Notes: generated from the letters alone by a model not told the origin. A DNA stretch of 64,000 nt from Fischerella sp. PCC 9431 (GCF_000447295.1 NZ_KE650771.1:62001-126000), one strand, 5' to 3'; counted from the first letter of the stretch, positions 48,404 to 58,214 are shown. Program-made: numbers and translations.

Positions 48404-48844
48404 TTATGGTGTAATGTATTTTTCTTGGAGTCTTAGAATTGACTTTTGAACCACCAAGGCACAAAGACACGAAGGTGAACTGATAACTGGTAACTGATAC
48501 GGCGTGTTCTGCTGTTTGAGAACTTCTTCTAAAAAAGCATCATGCTCAAAGGTTTTGGTGATTTCTGTTTCTTTGTACAGTTCTGAACCCCGTTCTGGAG
48601 AAATATCGCCCTGACGCTTGTCTAACTCCTGTTCTGGAGAAATATCATCACGTCGCTTAGATGGTTTTTTACGTTCAACTAATCCCAGTGGTACGTAAAC
48701 ATCATCAACATGAAAGGCGACTCCCTCGGTTGATGTTAATGGATTTGTAGTCAGCTTGCGTCGTTCTGCAATTATTTCACGACAGATTTCACGCCAGTCG
48801 TCGGGAGTTAACTTTGTCCCCTCCTCCCCAGGAGACGACTGTAG
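48404..48844 (-). pseudogene. truncated NACHT/NTPase-type gene fragment
   Basis: The minus strand is open from 48844 to a TAA at 48404-48406. The first part reads KLTPDDWREICREIIAERR, TTNPLTSTEGVAFHVDDVYV, then PLGLVERKKPSKRRDDISPE, which I recognise from the N-terminal region of large cyanobacterial NACHT/NB-ARC proteins. After about 48500 the frame runs into repetitive intergenic sequence, so the NTPase domain is lost. It is in the same frame as the preceding 145-aa gene, separated only by that gene's TGA (48845-48847). Confidence 0.7.
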
Positions 48845-49282
48845 TCAGCCAAACGTAACTGGCCCATTAAATTGATTGCCTTGAAAAACATTATGAATTT
48901 GCTCTGCTAACTTTGCATTGTTGACGACTGAAGGGTGTGAGTTGATTTGTTCTACTAATTTTTGAATTCCCTTAGCAGTCTCAGATTGATTATTGTTGAC
49001 TGCTGCTTCCACTTCCACCACTGCTTGAGCAATTTCTGGGTCTTGTTCTGCTGCTGCTTGCAGTTCCAGCACTGCTTGACCATAATCTAATCGCTGCGGT
49101 TCATTTTCCTCAACAGCACTGGTTAGAGATGGCGCTTTCTTCTTGTTACGGAGTAACTCTATTAACTTACCACCCAGCGTCCATGTAGCATCACCAATGT
49201 TTCCGCCGATTTTCTCCTGTGCTTTAGTCAAGAGTGTAGTGGCAATGGCAGTCACAACAGCCGTTAGTGTCACGGGTTCCAT
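48845..49282 (-). CDS. possible effector-associated or N-terminal signalling domain protein
   Basis: 145 aa. Starts MEPVTLTAVVTAIATTLLTK (a hydrophobic helix) and ends QIHNVFQGNQFNGPVTFG, a pattern I recall at the N-terminus of multi-domain cyanobacterial NACHT or TIR-like proteins. Its stop TGA lies in frame with the NACHT-type fragment 48404-48844, so an ancestral longer gene may have been cut by a stop codon, or this was always a small partner protein encoded just before it. Function unknown. Confidence 0.6.
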   Translation of the reverse strand: MEPVTLTAVVTAIATTLLTKAQEKIGGNIGDATWTLGGKLIELLRNKKKAPSLTSAVEENEPQRLDYGQAVLELQAAAEQDPEIAQAVVEVEAAVNNNQSETAKGIQKLVEQINSHPSVVNNAKLAEQIHNVFQGNQFNGPVTFG

Positions 49283-49414
49283 AAATTTACTACAAATAAG
49301 TCGTAGAAATTACTTTTATTGTTACACATACCATTAAACTCCAAATTATTGAAACCGCAGGGAGTGTCAAAATATATGTGTAAACACTTATGCCAAACAT
49401 CACTTCAAAAAAAA

Positions 49415-49446
49415 TTCTGGATGTGCTAGCATAGCAGCATCCAGAA
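49415..49446 (-). terminator. terminator of glmS
   Basis: Stem TTCTGGATG / CATCCAGAA; on the minus strand it is followed by an eight-base T-run. About 49 bp past the glmS stop codon. Confidence 0.85.
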
Positions 49447-49494
49447 ACTATATCATGTATTTTAAAGAAAAGTACTGATAAAGTTTGTACAAAA

Positions 49495-51396
49495 TCATTC
49501 CACAGTTACACTCTTAGCTAGGTTCCGAGGCTGATCCACATCCAAACCACGACGGGCAGCAATGTGATAAGCCAATAGTTGCAAAGGTACTACTGTGAGG
49601 ATGGGAGAGAGTAATTCATCCACAGATGACACAGGAAGTAAATCGTTAAAGATTTCCGCAGCTTCGCCATCGTTGACAGGAGTAACACCAATTAAGCGAG
49701 AATCACGGGCTTTGGCTTCCTGAGCATTTGAAATCACTTTTTCATATACACTACCAGGAACTGCGATCGCCACTACTGGTACTTTGGCATCTAATAAAGC
49801 AATAGGGCCATGCTTCATTTCTCCAGCTGGATAGCCTTCTGCATGGATATAACTAATTTCTTTTAATTTCAACGCCCCTTCCAAAGCAATGGGGAAGTTT
49901 ATTCCCCTACCCAAAAAGATGAAATCTTTGGTTTCAGCAAATTCATGTGCTAACTGTTCGGTTAATTTTTCCTGACTTTCCAAAGTTGCTTCTATTTCTT
50001 TGGGAATCTGGCGTAACCCTTTGAGAATATCTTCTAAGTTTTCTAGAGGAAGCGTTTGACGACTATAAGCTAAATCCAATGCTAAAGCATAAAACGCCAT
50101 CAATTGAGCAATAAAAGTTTTTGTCGCTGCTACGCCAATTTCAATCCCAGCGAGGGTATTAATGATATGGGAAACCATATGTCCTAAACTACTTTCAGGA
50201 CGATTGGTGATGCCTAAAAGTCGCGCTTGATACTTTGGTTCTCTACCCTGGCGGCGTTCCTGTTCCATTGCTAAGGCTGCTAGGGTATCAGCAGTTTCAC
50301 CTGATTGAGTAACGCCAATGGTTAATGTGTTCGGTGTCAGAGGTGAGGGAGCGTAACGAAACTCAGAGGCATAATGTACTTGAGTGGGAATTTGTGCTAG
50401 TTGTTCGATTAAGTATTTCCCGATTAAAGCTGCGTGCCAACTAGTACCACAAGCTACAATATGAATTTGTTCTATATCTGCGTAAAAATCACTTGGTAAA
50501 CCAATATTAATGGGAGAACTACTACTGTTTCCTGGATGCCAATCGGTGTTAAAGTATGCTTCTAAACAAGCCCTTACTACTCCTGGTTGCTCGTAGATTT
50601 CTTTGAGCATGAAGTGCTTGAATCCTTGTTTTTCTACCATCATCGGATTCAAACTGAGTAGGCGGGGGTGTTTCTTCAATCTTTGTCCAGCAAAGTTATA
50701 AATTTCTACACCCAAGGGAGTCAGACGTGCTAATTCACCATTTTCTAGGGGTAGCACCGCCTTGGTATGGGAAATAATCGCGGGGGTATCCGAGGCGCAG
50801 AAAAACTCTCCTTGCCCAAAACCAATGACGATGGGTGCTTGTTGACGAACTACAATTAATTCATCAGGATAGTCAGCGCTAATAATGGCGATCGCAAATG
50901 CACCTTGTAATTCGTTCACAGCTTTTCGTACTGCTTCTAAAAACAGAGAATCTGAATTACTCTGTCCCAAGGCAATTTCTTCTTTGATAAATTGAGCGAT
51001 GAGATGGGGAATTACTTCAACATCAGTATCAGAACGAAACTCGTATCCTTGTTGTTTCAGTTCCTCACGCAACTTAGAGTAGTTTTCAATAATTCCATTT
51101 ACTACTACCGCTATCCGCATCGCGGTATCCATGTGCGGATGAGCATTATACTCTTCTGGTTTCCCGTGAGTCGCCCAGCGAGTATGACCAATACCAATTT
51201 GGGCAGGAGTTTGTAAATGTTCTAACTTGGAACGTAGGTTAGATAGTTTGCCTTTAGCTCGGACACAGTTAACTTCTCCTTCCCAAATCGTTGCAACTCC
51301 AGCAGAGTCATAACCTCGATACTCTAGTTTTTCCAGCCCAGATAAGAGAATTTCTGTCGCCGTTTGAGTCCCTACATAACCGACGATACCACACAT
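49495..51396 (-). CDS. glmS: glutamine-fructose-6-phosphate aminotransferase (isomerizing)
   Basis: 633 aa. Starts MCGIVGYVG, with Cys2 as the glutaminase nucleophile, and GIGHTRWATHG. Two SIS sugar-binding domains follow (CGTSWHAALIGKYLIEQ; LGRGINFPIALEGALKLKE) and the typical end PRNLAKSVTVE. It makes glucosamine-6-phosphate for peptidoglycan and other glycans. Single gene; upstream are repeats and psaC on the same strand. Confidence 0.97.
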   Translation of the reverse strand: MCGIVGYVGTQTATEILLSGLEKLEYRGYDSAGVATIWEGEVNCVRAKGKLSNLRSKLEHLQTPAQIGIGHTRWATHGKPEEYNAHPHMDTAMRIAVVVNGIIENYSKLREELKQQGYEFRSDTDVEVIPHLIAQFIKEEIALGQSNSDSLFLEAVRKAVNELQGAFAIAIISADYPDELIVVRQQAPIVIGFGQGEFFCASDTPAIISHTKAVLPLENGELARLTPLGVEIYNFAGQRLKKHPRLLSLNPMMVEKQGFKHFMLKEIYEQPGVVRACLEAYFNTDWHPGNSSSSPINIGLPSDFYADIEQIHIVACGTSWHAALIGKYLIEQLAQIPTQVHYASEFRYAPSPLTPNTLTIGVTQSGETADTLAALAMEQERRQGREPKYQARLLGITNRPESSLGHMVSHIINTLAGIEIGVAATKTFIAQLMAFYALALDLAYSRQTLPLENLEDILKGLRQIPKEIEATLESQEKLTEQLAHEFAETKDFIFLGRGINFPIALEGALKLKEISYIHAEGYPAGEMKHGPIALLDAKVPVVAIAVPGSVYEKVISNAQEAKARDSRLIGVTPVNDGEAAEIFNDLLPVSSVDELLSPILTVVPLQLLAYHIAARRGLDVDQPRNLAKSVTVE

Positions 51397-51742
51397 TACT
51401 CACACCACAACTATTTTCAGGATGATTAAATTCCAGTATAAGTGCTAAGTCAGGGGATCGGGGACAAGGGAGACGCGGGGACGCGGGGAGAAGGAGACGC
51501 GGGGAGAAGAGAGACGCGGGGACGCGGAGAAAAACTAATGACCCTTGATCATTGACTAAATGCTAAGATTTTTTAATTTTTATAATAAACGATACATTTA
51601 TAGGGTAGACGTTTCTCACCAACCTGAATAGAGAGGCGATAAATGTCTACCCTACCTTGTAAAAAAAGTTTGCTAATAAATAAAGTGACTGCTCCCACAC
51701 CGACCCGAACCAACCGGGTATGGTGTGGGCTTTTTCTAGCTT
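51397..51742. repeat. intergenic GC-rich gacgcgggg repeats and terminator-like hairpin
   Basis: At about 51465-51532 units such as agacgcgggg and gacgcggggagaag recur. At 51694-51729 a hairpin with stem CCCACACC/GGTGTGGG and an inner ACCCG/CGGGT is followed on the plus strand by TTTTT; it stands 14 bp beyond the psaC stop and may act for psaC or in both directions. Confidence 0.6.
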
Positions 51743-52072
<330 letters not shown>

Positions 52073-52140
52073 TCAAAAGGCTACATAACTTTAAACAATT
52101 TAATAGGATTGGGGATCGGGGAAAGGGGAAAGGGGAACAA

Positions 52141-52277
52141 GGGAGCAGGGAGCAGGGAGCAGGGAGCAGGGAGCAGGGAGCAGGGAGCAGGGAGCAGGGA
52201 GCAGGGAGCAGGGAGAGGAGGAGAATAACCAATGCCCAATGCCCGATGCCCGATGCCCAATGCCCAATGCCCCATGC
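52141..52277. repeat. two heptamer tandem repeats, (gggagca)n and (aatgccc)n
   Basis: About ten copies of gggagca (52141-52215) are followed by about six copies of aatgccc/gatgccc (52230-52277). Both have 7-bp period, the STRR class. They lie between psaC (upstream region) and the PIN toxin gene stop. Confidence 0.9.
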
Positions 52278-52280
52278 TTG

Positions 52281-52709
52281 CTACAGATTGGAAATATCTT
52301 CTACCCACACAAGTTTATCGGCAAAAAAACTAATCTTGAGCGAGTTGTAAAATTTGCGATCAGCTGTGACAAGCTGGCATTGTTTCGTAAAAGCAAGAGC
52401 TATATAAAAACACTCATCTACAGTCTGTGCTAGAGTGTTAGCCATTTCCATCGCAGTTTCTAATAACAATGTTGAAGGATAAGTCTGCAACATCATTGCT
52501 TTAAATTCATGTATTATTTTGCGGCTTGTTTCTTGGGTAATTTCCCCTAGCTGAACTTTTTTCCACAAAATATGACCAAACTCAGGTAGTAGTAAGTCAG
52601 GGGCTAGTAATTCATAAGTTCCGTCCAAAAGACGAGCTGCCTTTTCGCTGTTAATTTCTGGTATGAACCATTTAACAGCCACAGTGGCATCAACAACGTA
52701 GCGATTCAC
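52281..52709 (-). CDS. PIN-domain toxin (VapC-like ribonuclease)
   Basis: 142 aa. PIN acidic residues: VVDATVAVKWF (Asp7), LLPEFGHILW (Glu), TVDECFYIALA (Asp, Glu) and LVTADRKF (Asp). VapC-type toxins cut RNA, often tRNA. The antitoxin gene lies directly upstream and overlaps by 4 bp, typical of type II toxin-antitoxin operons. Confidence 0.88.
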   Translation of the reverse strand: MNRYVVDATVAVKWFIPEINSEKAARLLDGTYELLAPDLLLPEFGHILWKKVQLGEITQETSRKIIHEFKAMMLQTYPSTLLLETAMEMANTLAQTVDECFYIALAFTKQCQLVTADRKFYNSLKISFFADKLVWVEDISNL

Positions 52710-52960
52710 TTGTTTTTCTCCTTTCTGAGGAGTTCTGCACTGTCGGTATGGATATTACCTACTAATTGCAGCCGCATTTGGAAAGCAGCCTCTTTTGCCT
52801 TTGCCATAATCACTTGCTTGCTTGAAGTTGCCTCACTTTGTACTGCCATCTCCAAGATGCATTTGATTTCTGCTTGCAAAGAGTGGCCGTGCTGTTTGGC
52901 AAGGATTTCTAGCTTTTCTAGGATGATGGGGTCTAGGTCTTCAACCAAGACTTGAGCCAT
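52706..52960 (-). CDS. FitA-like antitoxin with ribbon-helix-helix N-terminus
   Basis: 84 aa. MAQVLVEDLDPIILEKLEIL followed by HGHSLQAEIKCILEMAV is a ribbon-helix-helix of the FitA/VapB type that binds its own promoter and neutralises the PIN toxin encoded next (4-bp overlap, ATGA). The C-terminal tail would wrap the toxin. Confidence 0.85.
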   Translation of the reverse strand: MAQVLVEDLDPIILEKLEILAKQHGHSLQAEIKCILEMAVQSEATSSKQVIMAKAKEAAFQMRLQLVGNIHTDSAELLRKEKNK

Positions 52961-53145
52961 AGTTGACTTTTTATGAGTTTGTTATATGGATTAGCTTTTT
53001 GAGATTATAGCTTGCTGTGGCGAATGCCTTACCAATATATAGATGCAAGAGTGTGTTTTCTACTAATTTTCGGTAAAACCAGGCTCAGGCTGTGAAGATT
53101 GTACTTGTGTGAGAATTGATGTAAGTATTTTGGGAGTTGCTTTGC

Positions 53146-54156
53146 GTGGCTTGGGCAAATGGCGATCGCTTACAAAATGGCAAATACACTATTGAAAGAG
53201 AGTTGGGAAGAGGACGCTTTGGGATCACATATTTGGTCAAAAACACAAATGGCGATCGCTTAGTTATTAAAACACTAAACGATGACTTGCTCAATTCTCT
53301 GAGTCAGTCAGAACGCGATCGCTTGGAGACGATGTTTTTACGAGAGGGTTTAAAACTCACTCATTGTCAACATCAGCACATCGTGCAAGTTACAGACACC
53401 TTTAAAGAAGGAAAACATTCTTGTCTGGTAATGGAATATGTGGCTGGAGTGAGTTTAGCTGAAGGTTCTCAGCAAAGACTTTCAGAATCAGAAGCACTAC
53501 ATTATATTCAACAAATTGGGGAAGCTTTGATAGTAGTGCATGATCATCACCTGATTCATCGAGATGTGCGTCCAGGAAACATCATTTTGCGGGTGCGAGA
53601 AGGACAACCGGAAGCAGTGCTGATCGATTTTGGTTTAGCTTTAGACTTTGACCATATCTTAACCACAAACCGAACTAAAGAAACTGCCGAAGGATTTACA
53701 CCTCCTGAGTTTTACGCTAAAAATACTCAAGCAAATGCCTATAGTGATATTTATTCACTAGCTGCAACTTTATATGTGCTTCTTACTGGACAAATACCTG
53801 TGAGTGCGCTGAAACGTAAGATAGACAACGCTCGTTTAGTCCCTCCCAAAGACATTAATGATCAGATTAGCGATCGCACCAATCGAGCAATTTTGACTGG
53901 TATGAAATTAGACCCAAAACAGCGATCGCAATCAATGCGGGAATGGCTCGATTTATTGGGGTTAAGTGGAGAAACTAGGCAAACTGAGACATCTGCACCA
54001 CCAAAACCAGAAACAAAAATTAATTGGGTTGCAGTGACTGCGATCGCAACCTTAATTGCAGCTATTGGAACCTTATTTTCAGGTATGGCTGGTTGGATTC
54101 CGATTTTCAAATCACCTCCACCTCCTAGCCCAGCATCTAATACGGTTCCAAGATAA
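53146..54156 (+). CDS. serine/threonine protein kinase with C-terminal membrane helix
   Basis: About 336 aa from GTG 53146. A TTG at 53137 is the first possible start, but the GTG gives VAWANGDRLQNGKYTIEREL, matching the sister kinase (MPWAKGQQLQSGKYEIAEVL). Glycine loop LGRGRFGITY, VIKTL (Lys), HRDVRPGNIIL catalytic loop (N kept) and IDFGLAL. A single helix near the C-terminus (about 290-312) ends in a short proline-rich tail outside. The activation segment has TPPEF for the usual APE. Substrates unknown. A second kinase gene follows at 54561. Confidence 0.85.
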   Translation: MAWANGDRLQNGKYTIERELGRGRFGITYLVKNTNGDRLVIKTLNDDLLNSLSQSERDRLETMFLREGLKLTHCQHQHIVQVTDTFKEGKHSCLVMEYVAGVSLAEGSQQRLSESEALHYIQQIGEALIVVHDHHLIHRDVRPGNIILRVREGQPEAVLIDFGLALDFDHILTTNRTKETAEGFTPPEFYAKNTQANAYSDIYSLAATLYVLLTGQIPVSALKRKIDNARLVPPKDINDQISDRTNRAILTGMKLDPKQRSQSMREWLDLLGLSGETRQTETSAPPKPETKINWVAVTAIATLIAAIGTLFSGMAGWIPIFKSPPPPSPASNTVPR

Positions 54157-54560
54157 CCCGACATTTCAACCCACCAGAGACGTGCCTTAGCGAAGCCATG
54201 CGCTACAGCAGGTCTGATCATGCCTAAATGATGACGAAAAATCCTTAACCGAACCGTATTGGGAGAACAGGAGGAGAAAAAGTTATCTCGGCAAGCCCAA
54301 AAGTTATTTCGGGACTTAACTGATAACTGATAACTGATAACTGATAACTGATAACTAATAACTGATAACTGATAACTGAATCGGTCATCTATCAAAACTC
54401 CGTAGAATTAGCTACAATTTCATCAAGTTCATCATTATGCTGGCTTAAAGTAATTTCTCTGACTAATAATTTCTTGATGGTACAAGCCCCCAGATTTATC
54501 TGTGGGGTTAATCCAAAATCCAAAATCTAAAATCCAAAATCGATTGACTTAGAGGTATTC
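54157..54560. repeat. gap between kinases with (tgataac)n repeat
   Basis: About nine copies of the 7-bp unit tgataac occupy 54317-54379. The rest contains aaaatccaaaatc-type repeats near 54516-54540. No gene seen; the second kinase's promoter must be here. Confidence 0.8.
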
Positions 54561-55913
54561 ATGCCTTGGGCAAAAGGACAACAATTGCAAAGTGGCAAAT
54601 ATGAAATTGCAGAAGTCCTGGGACAGGGAGGATTCGGGATTACTTATAAAGCATTGCAAGTTGGGCTAGATCGTCACGTTGTCATCAAAACACCCAATGA
54701 ATATCTCAGCCATGATCCAGAGTATGACAGATACATAAAGCGATTTATCCAAGAAGGGCAAATACTAGCACGCCTATCTCAAGACCCCCATCCTCATATT
54801 GTAGGAGTTATTGACCTATTTCAAGAAGGTAACACCCACTGCCTAGTGATGAACTTTGTGCCAGGAGAAAATTTGTTTGAAGTAGTGAGGCGTAGAGGAG
54901 CGTTACCAGAAGCAGAGATTGTAGCTTGTATCCGCCAAATTGGCGAAGCCTTGTGTGTAGTGCATCAAGCAGGGTTAGTACACCGAGATGCACACCCCGG
55001 AAATATTATGTTGCAGAGAAATGGTAAAGCGGTTCTGATTGACTTTGGCATAGTCAAAGAACTCGTACCTAAAACTTTGAGTTCAACAGGCAATGTGGGT
55101 AATAAAGGGTTTGCACCCTATGAGCAGATGACTAGAGGAAGTCGGGAGCCAACAGTTGATATTTACTGTTTAGCTGCCACACTCTATTATGCGGTGACTG
55201 GTCAAAGTCCCACAAATTCTCTAGCTCGTAAGCTAAATGATGATCCCTTGACTCCACCCAAACAAATTATTCCAGGCATCAGTAAGCAATTAAATCAGGC
55301 AATTATTGAGGGAATGGCGCTAGAGGCCAAAGATCGCCCTCAATCGATGCGAGACTGGTTGGCAATTCTAGAAGTCCCAAAACAGACACCTGCACCTACT
55401 GTTGAACCAGTTCACAGGAAAGAAGTTGTTCGTCCTAAAATTAAGCCGGAGTTAAAGGTTACTTCAAATAAGCCAGCGACTAAATCACCTAGAATTATTC
55501 CCTGGGGACGGTTAGTTGTTGTATTGTTTATTTACCTATTGATAGGTTATATTCTCGCCGCATCTAATGCCCCGTTTTGGGCTGGGGCTGTGTCTATGGC
55601 TGTGGCTGTGGCTGTGGCTGTGGCTGGGGCTAGGGCTGTGGCTGTGGCTGGGGCTAGGGCTGTGGCTGTGGGTTGGGCTGTGGCTGTGGCTGTGGCTGTG
55701 GGTTGGGCTGTGGCTGTGGGTTGGGCTGTGGCTGTGGGTTGGGCTGTGGCTGTGGCTGTGGCTGTGGCTGGGGCTGTGGCTGTGGCTGTGGATAAATTAC
55801 TAGAATCCTTCAACAGGTTTCACACTTTTCTGATTTTGGCTGGCGTTTCCAGCTTAGGTTTGGGTTTGGGATGGCTAGGACACTTAGTCTTTAACAGAAT
55901 GGCACTAAAATAA
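54561..55913 (+). CDS. serine/threonine protein kinase with Val-Ala repeat membrane region
   Basis: 450 aa. Kinase domain at 1-275: LGQGGFGITY, VVIKTPNEYL, HRDAHPGNIML, IDFGIVKEL and FAPYEQM. Helix 1 follows (about 314-335, LVVVLFIYLLIGYILAASN). Then residues about 342-412 are almost only Val, Ala, Gly and Trp (VAVAVAVAGARAVAVAGARA), encoded by a (ggctgt)n hexanucleotide repeat. A final helix lies at about 420-445. The repeat could lengthen or shorten by two residues per slip while keeping the frame. The signal sensed and targets are unknown. Confidence 0.85.
   Translation: MPWAKGQQLQSGKYEIAEVLGQGGFGITYKALQVGLDRHVVIKTPNEYLSHDPEYDRYIKRFIQEGQILARLSQDPHPHIVGVIDLFQEGNTHCLVMNFVPGENLFEVVRRRGALPEAEIVACIRQIGEALCVVHQAGLVHRDAHPGNIMLQRNGKAVLIDFGIVKELVPKTLSSTGNVGNKGFAPYEQMTRGSREPTVDIYCLAATLYYAVTGQSPTNSLARKLNDDPLTPPKQIIPGISKQLNQAIIEGMALEAKDRPQSMRDWLAILEVPKQTPAPTVEPVHRKEVVRPKIKPELKVTSNKPATKSPRIIPWGRLVVVLFIYLLIGYILAASNAPFWAGAVSMAVAVAVAVAGARAVAVAGARAVAVGWAVAVAVAVGWAVAVGWAVAVGWAVAVAVAVAGAVAVAVDKLLESFNRFHTFLILAGVSSLGLGLGWLGHLVFNRMALK
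55583..55795. repeat. hexanucleotide tandem repeat (ggctgt)n inside the kinase gene
   Basis: About 35 units of ggctgt and variants (ggggct, agggct, gggttg) in 213 bp, coding for the Val-Ala-rich membrane segment of the second kinase. Confidence 0.9.
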
Positions 55914-56299
55914 ACTGTAAACAAACAGCTATAAAGGTTTTAAGAAATTGAAGTTGCTTTTTACTTTTTAATTTTTACTGCTTAAGACAAACCGCTTTGT
56001 GTCTACGCTTCAAACTAAAACCAAAAATATCAGGTTTATTTCATTCTAGACATAAACTGCCCGGAACTATATTTTTCACGCTGCATTTATGTCCCGCCTA
56101 GAACTAAAGTTCCAGGCTAATAGCGAAAGTCCACTTAAGTGGACTGGAAGAATTTTTGTTGAGTCCTCTTCAGAGGACTTGTGCTATGAGACTCGGAATT
56201 TATTCCGAGGCGGACAGATGCGCTCAACCTAGATTTGTGTGTACACCGTAGCCGATACCTTGGGAAGGGGTGTACTTTATTTACTTGCAAAGTGCTGTA
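55914..56299. other. intergenic region with a copy of a multi-hairpin element
   Basis: Position 56092-56251 is an inverted relative of the 207-bp element at 62710-62916. It has four successive palindromes: cctagaactaaagttccagg, gtccacttaagtggac, gtcctcttcagaggac and ctcggaatttattccgag. The right terminal repeat (ttgtgtgtacaccgtag, 56235-56251) is intact, the left is lost or diverged. No gene. Confidence 0.8.
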
Positions 56300-57064
56300 T
56301 TATACATCTGGTTCCACACCGAGAGCGCGCAATTTTTCAGCTAAACGATCTGCTCGTTGACGTTCTTGTTCTGCTCGTTGAAATTCTTGTTCTGCTCGTT
56401 GGCGTTCTTGTTCGGCTCTTTCCTTACCACTCAACAACAAACTACCTTGCAAATCCCACCAGCGCAGCCAGGGTAATTCTACATTCTGATATTGTCCCTG
56501 CCAAATGCCCAACTCAACCCCCAAAGGTGTAATCGGATAATGTCCCCGTTCATTTGGTGCTAATAGCTGATACTGTCCTTCAATTAGGTGATAAACTTCG
56601 ACACTGGCTTTTTTCGCTTCATAAATGCCATAAAAAGGAGGACGAATCACTTGCTCATAAATCCAAAATTTACCCTTCCAAGGAGTTTTGTCTCGTTCCT
56701 CAGCACTATCCCCAGACACAAATTCTAAAACAATCAACGGGGCAATAAACTCTCGCCAATATACATAAGACCTCCGCATTTTTCCATCGAGTAAAGGCGG
56801 TACATTCCCGACATAAAACCAATCCGGTGCTTCTGCTCCTTTCTCTGGTGGATCGGTCAAGCGCCAATAAATACCTAAGTCTTGACCAATACAATATTGA
56901 CCATCGGGATGTAATTGTTTGAGGACAGGTGTAATTGAGTCAGTTAGTAAGATGCTTTGAGCATGTTCTTGCCAATTTCTCACGAATGTACCGTTGGATT
57001 CCGGTAGCTGCGTATGATCGGGGAAAGGAGTGAGGGTGTCAGGTGGATTGGTTGCAGAGGTCAT
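56300..57064 (-). CDS. Uma2-family (PD-(D/E)XK fold) protein
   Basis: 254 aa from ATG 57062-57064, which has AAAGG about 8 bases upstream; an in-frame ATG at 57145 would add 27 residues unlike the family. Uma2/DUF820 core: GAEAPDWFYVGNVPP (Asp) and IVLEFVSGDSAEERDK (Glu). These have a restriction-endonuclease fold and are very numerous in cyanobacteria; activity is mostly unproven. The tail is a charged coiled coil of repeated RAEQERQ units (about 215-245). Confidence 0.85.
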   Translation of the reverse strand: MTSATNPPDTLTPFPDHTQLPESNGTFVRNWQEHAQSILLTDSITPVLKQLHPDGQYCIGQDLGIYWRLTDPPEKGAEAPDWFYVGNVPPLLDGKMRRSYVYWREFIAPLIVLEFVSGDSAEERDKTPWKGKFWIYEQVIRPPFYGIYEAKKASVEVYHLIEGQYQLLAPNERGHYPITPLGVELGIWQGQYQNVELPWLRWWDLQGSLLLSGKERAEQERQRAEQEFQRAEQERQRADRLAEKLRALGVEPDV

Positions 57065-57199
57065 AAGATTACCTTTGCAGGGGTAAGGATTGTTTTTTAG
57101 TTTAGCAATAGAGGGAGAAAAGAGCAGTCTGAATACATTTGGCAATCAGACAACAAGGACAAGCTAGAAGTTTGCCATAAAGAAAGATTTTGACAGGCT

Positions 57200-57263
57200 A
57201 ATAGAGTTCGTAGTAAGCACTTCAGTGCTTAAATGAGGACTAAAGTCCTCACTACAAACCTAT
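57200..57263. repeat. dispersed palindrome pair (gtagt-aagcacttcagtgctt type)
   Basis: cgtagtaagcacttcagtgc and aggactaaagtcctcactac face each other. Same family as 7889-7952 and 60976-61036, with single arms at about 3949 and 48381. Confidence 0.7.
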
Positions 57264-57294
57264 CAAAATAAGTTTTGTGGAGTACTAGAAGTAT

Positions 57295-57600
57295 TTAGTT
57301 TAATGGCACAGCATCAATATCAATTACAGTAGCTGTTTGAGTCGAATTTGATTCAGCAGAAGTAACTTTTTTACGGTTTTTGAGTTGTTCTATAGCAATT
57401 TGAGAAACTTCTGCAATCACAAAGCTAGCAATCAGCCCATCATCAATCCATCCTACAACTGGGACAACATCTGGTGAAATATCCAGTGGACTGATCAGAT
57501 AAAATAAACTCGCAGTAATTGCGAACCAGCGATATTTAGGATGATGCAGAACTTTACGGATTCCGTTTTGTAAGAACTGGGTAAAAAATCTTTTTCTCAT
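57295..57600 (-). CDS. YkvA-like DUF1232 small membrane protein
   Basis: 101 aa. Core FYLISPLDISPDVVPVVGWI (about 33-55) is the DUF1232 signature, preceded by a basic amphipathic N-terminus. Likely membrane-bound; function unknown. Monocistronic. Confidence 0.85.
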   Translation of the reverse strand: MRKRFFTQFLQNGIRKVLHHPKYRWFAITASLFYLISPLDISPDVVPVVGWIDDGLIASFVIAEVSQIAIEQLKNRKKVTSAESNSTQTATVIDIDAVPLN

Positions 57601-57881
57601 TAAAATACCCCTCCAATTAACAAGATGATCTTGACAAATTTATCCACAAAAATCTGGTGTAGATCACCCTTGACTTTGTAGTGGAAATACACCATCTCAT
57701 ATATGTATGGTTAAGCTTAGGTTGAGAGTTAGTCAAAATGAAATAGCCCAGATTGGGAAGATTGGCTTCAAAATCAGACTAAAGAATTAAGACTAATTAC
57801 TTCTATTGAATGTAGATCAATTTAGGACTTAGTTGGTTAGCTTGAGATTAGGAATTGAAGTACTTAAGGTAGGTGAAAAAA

Positions 57882-58055
57882 ATGAATAGGACACTACTCA
57901 CTATTTTGATATTTGTGTTCTTACTCTTGTTTATTATCTCTCCCTTTGCTGGTCTTGCTAATTTACTTCTTGTGTTGTTATTTGCGGCGTTGTTCTTTTT
58001 AATCAGTAATTTATTTCAAGCACTTATTGGTAGTAAAACTGATTCTCATAGCTGA
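57882..58055 (+). CDS. small two-helix membrane protein
   Basis: 57 aa from ATG 57882 (a GTG at 57873 is also possible); AGGTAGGTG just upstream serves as ribosome-binding site. Two hydrophobic helices: LLTILIFVFLLLFIISPFAG and LLVLLFAALFFLISNLFQAL. Short polar tail. No family recognised. Confidence 0.6.
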   Translation: MNRTLLTILIFVFLLLFIISPFAGLANLLLVLLFAALFFLISNLFQALIGSKTDSHS

Positions 58056-58214
58056 TGAAATTAAAATGAAAATAATTAGAGATTGCCACAATCTGAGCAA
58101 ATAATAGACAAGCGATCGCTCTTACAAAAAAATACAAGAGTTTGAACAAAAAGATGCTTCCAGCTAAAGAAACAAGAAGCATCCAAAATTAGTGTTTTGA
58201 CTTCGGCGACTTCA

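Noticed and set aside
52081-52308. Proline/leucine-rich open frames over the gggagca repeat
   Set aside because: They are translations of a heptamer repeat and lack start signals.
55547-55813. Antisense and alternative-frame proteins of Ala-Thr or Leu-Trp repeats
   Set aside because: Products of the hexamer repeat inside the kinase gene.
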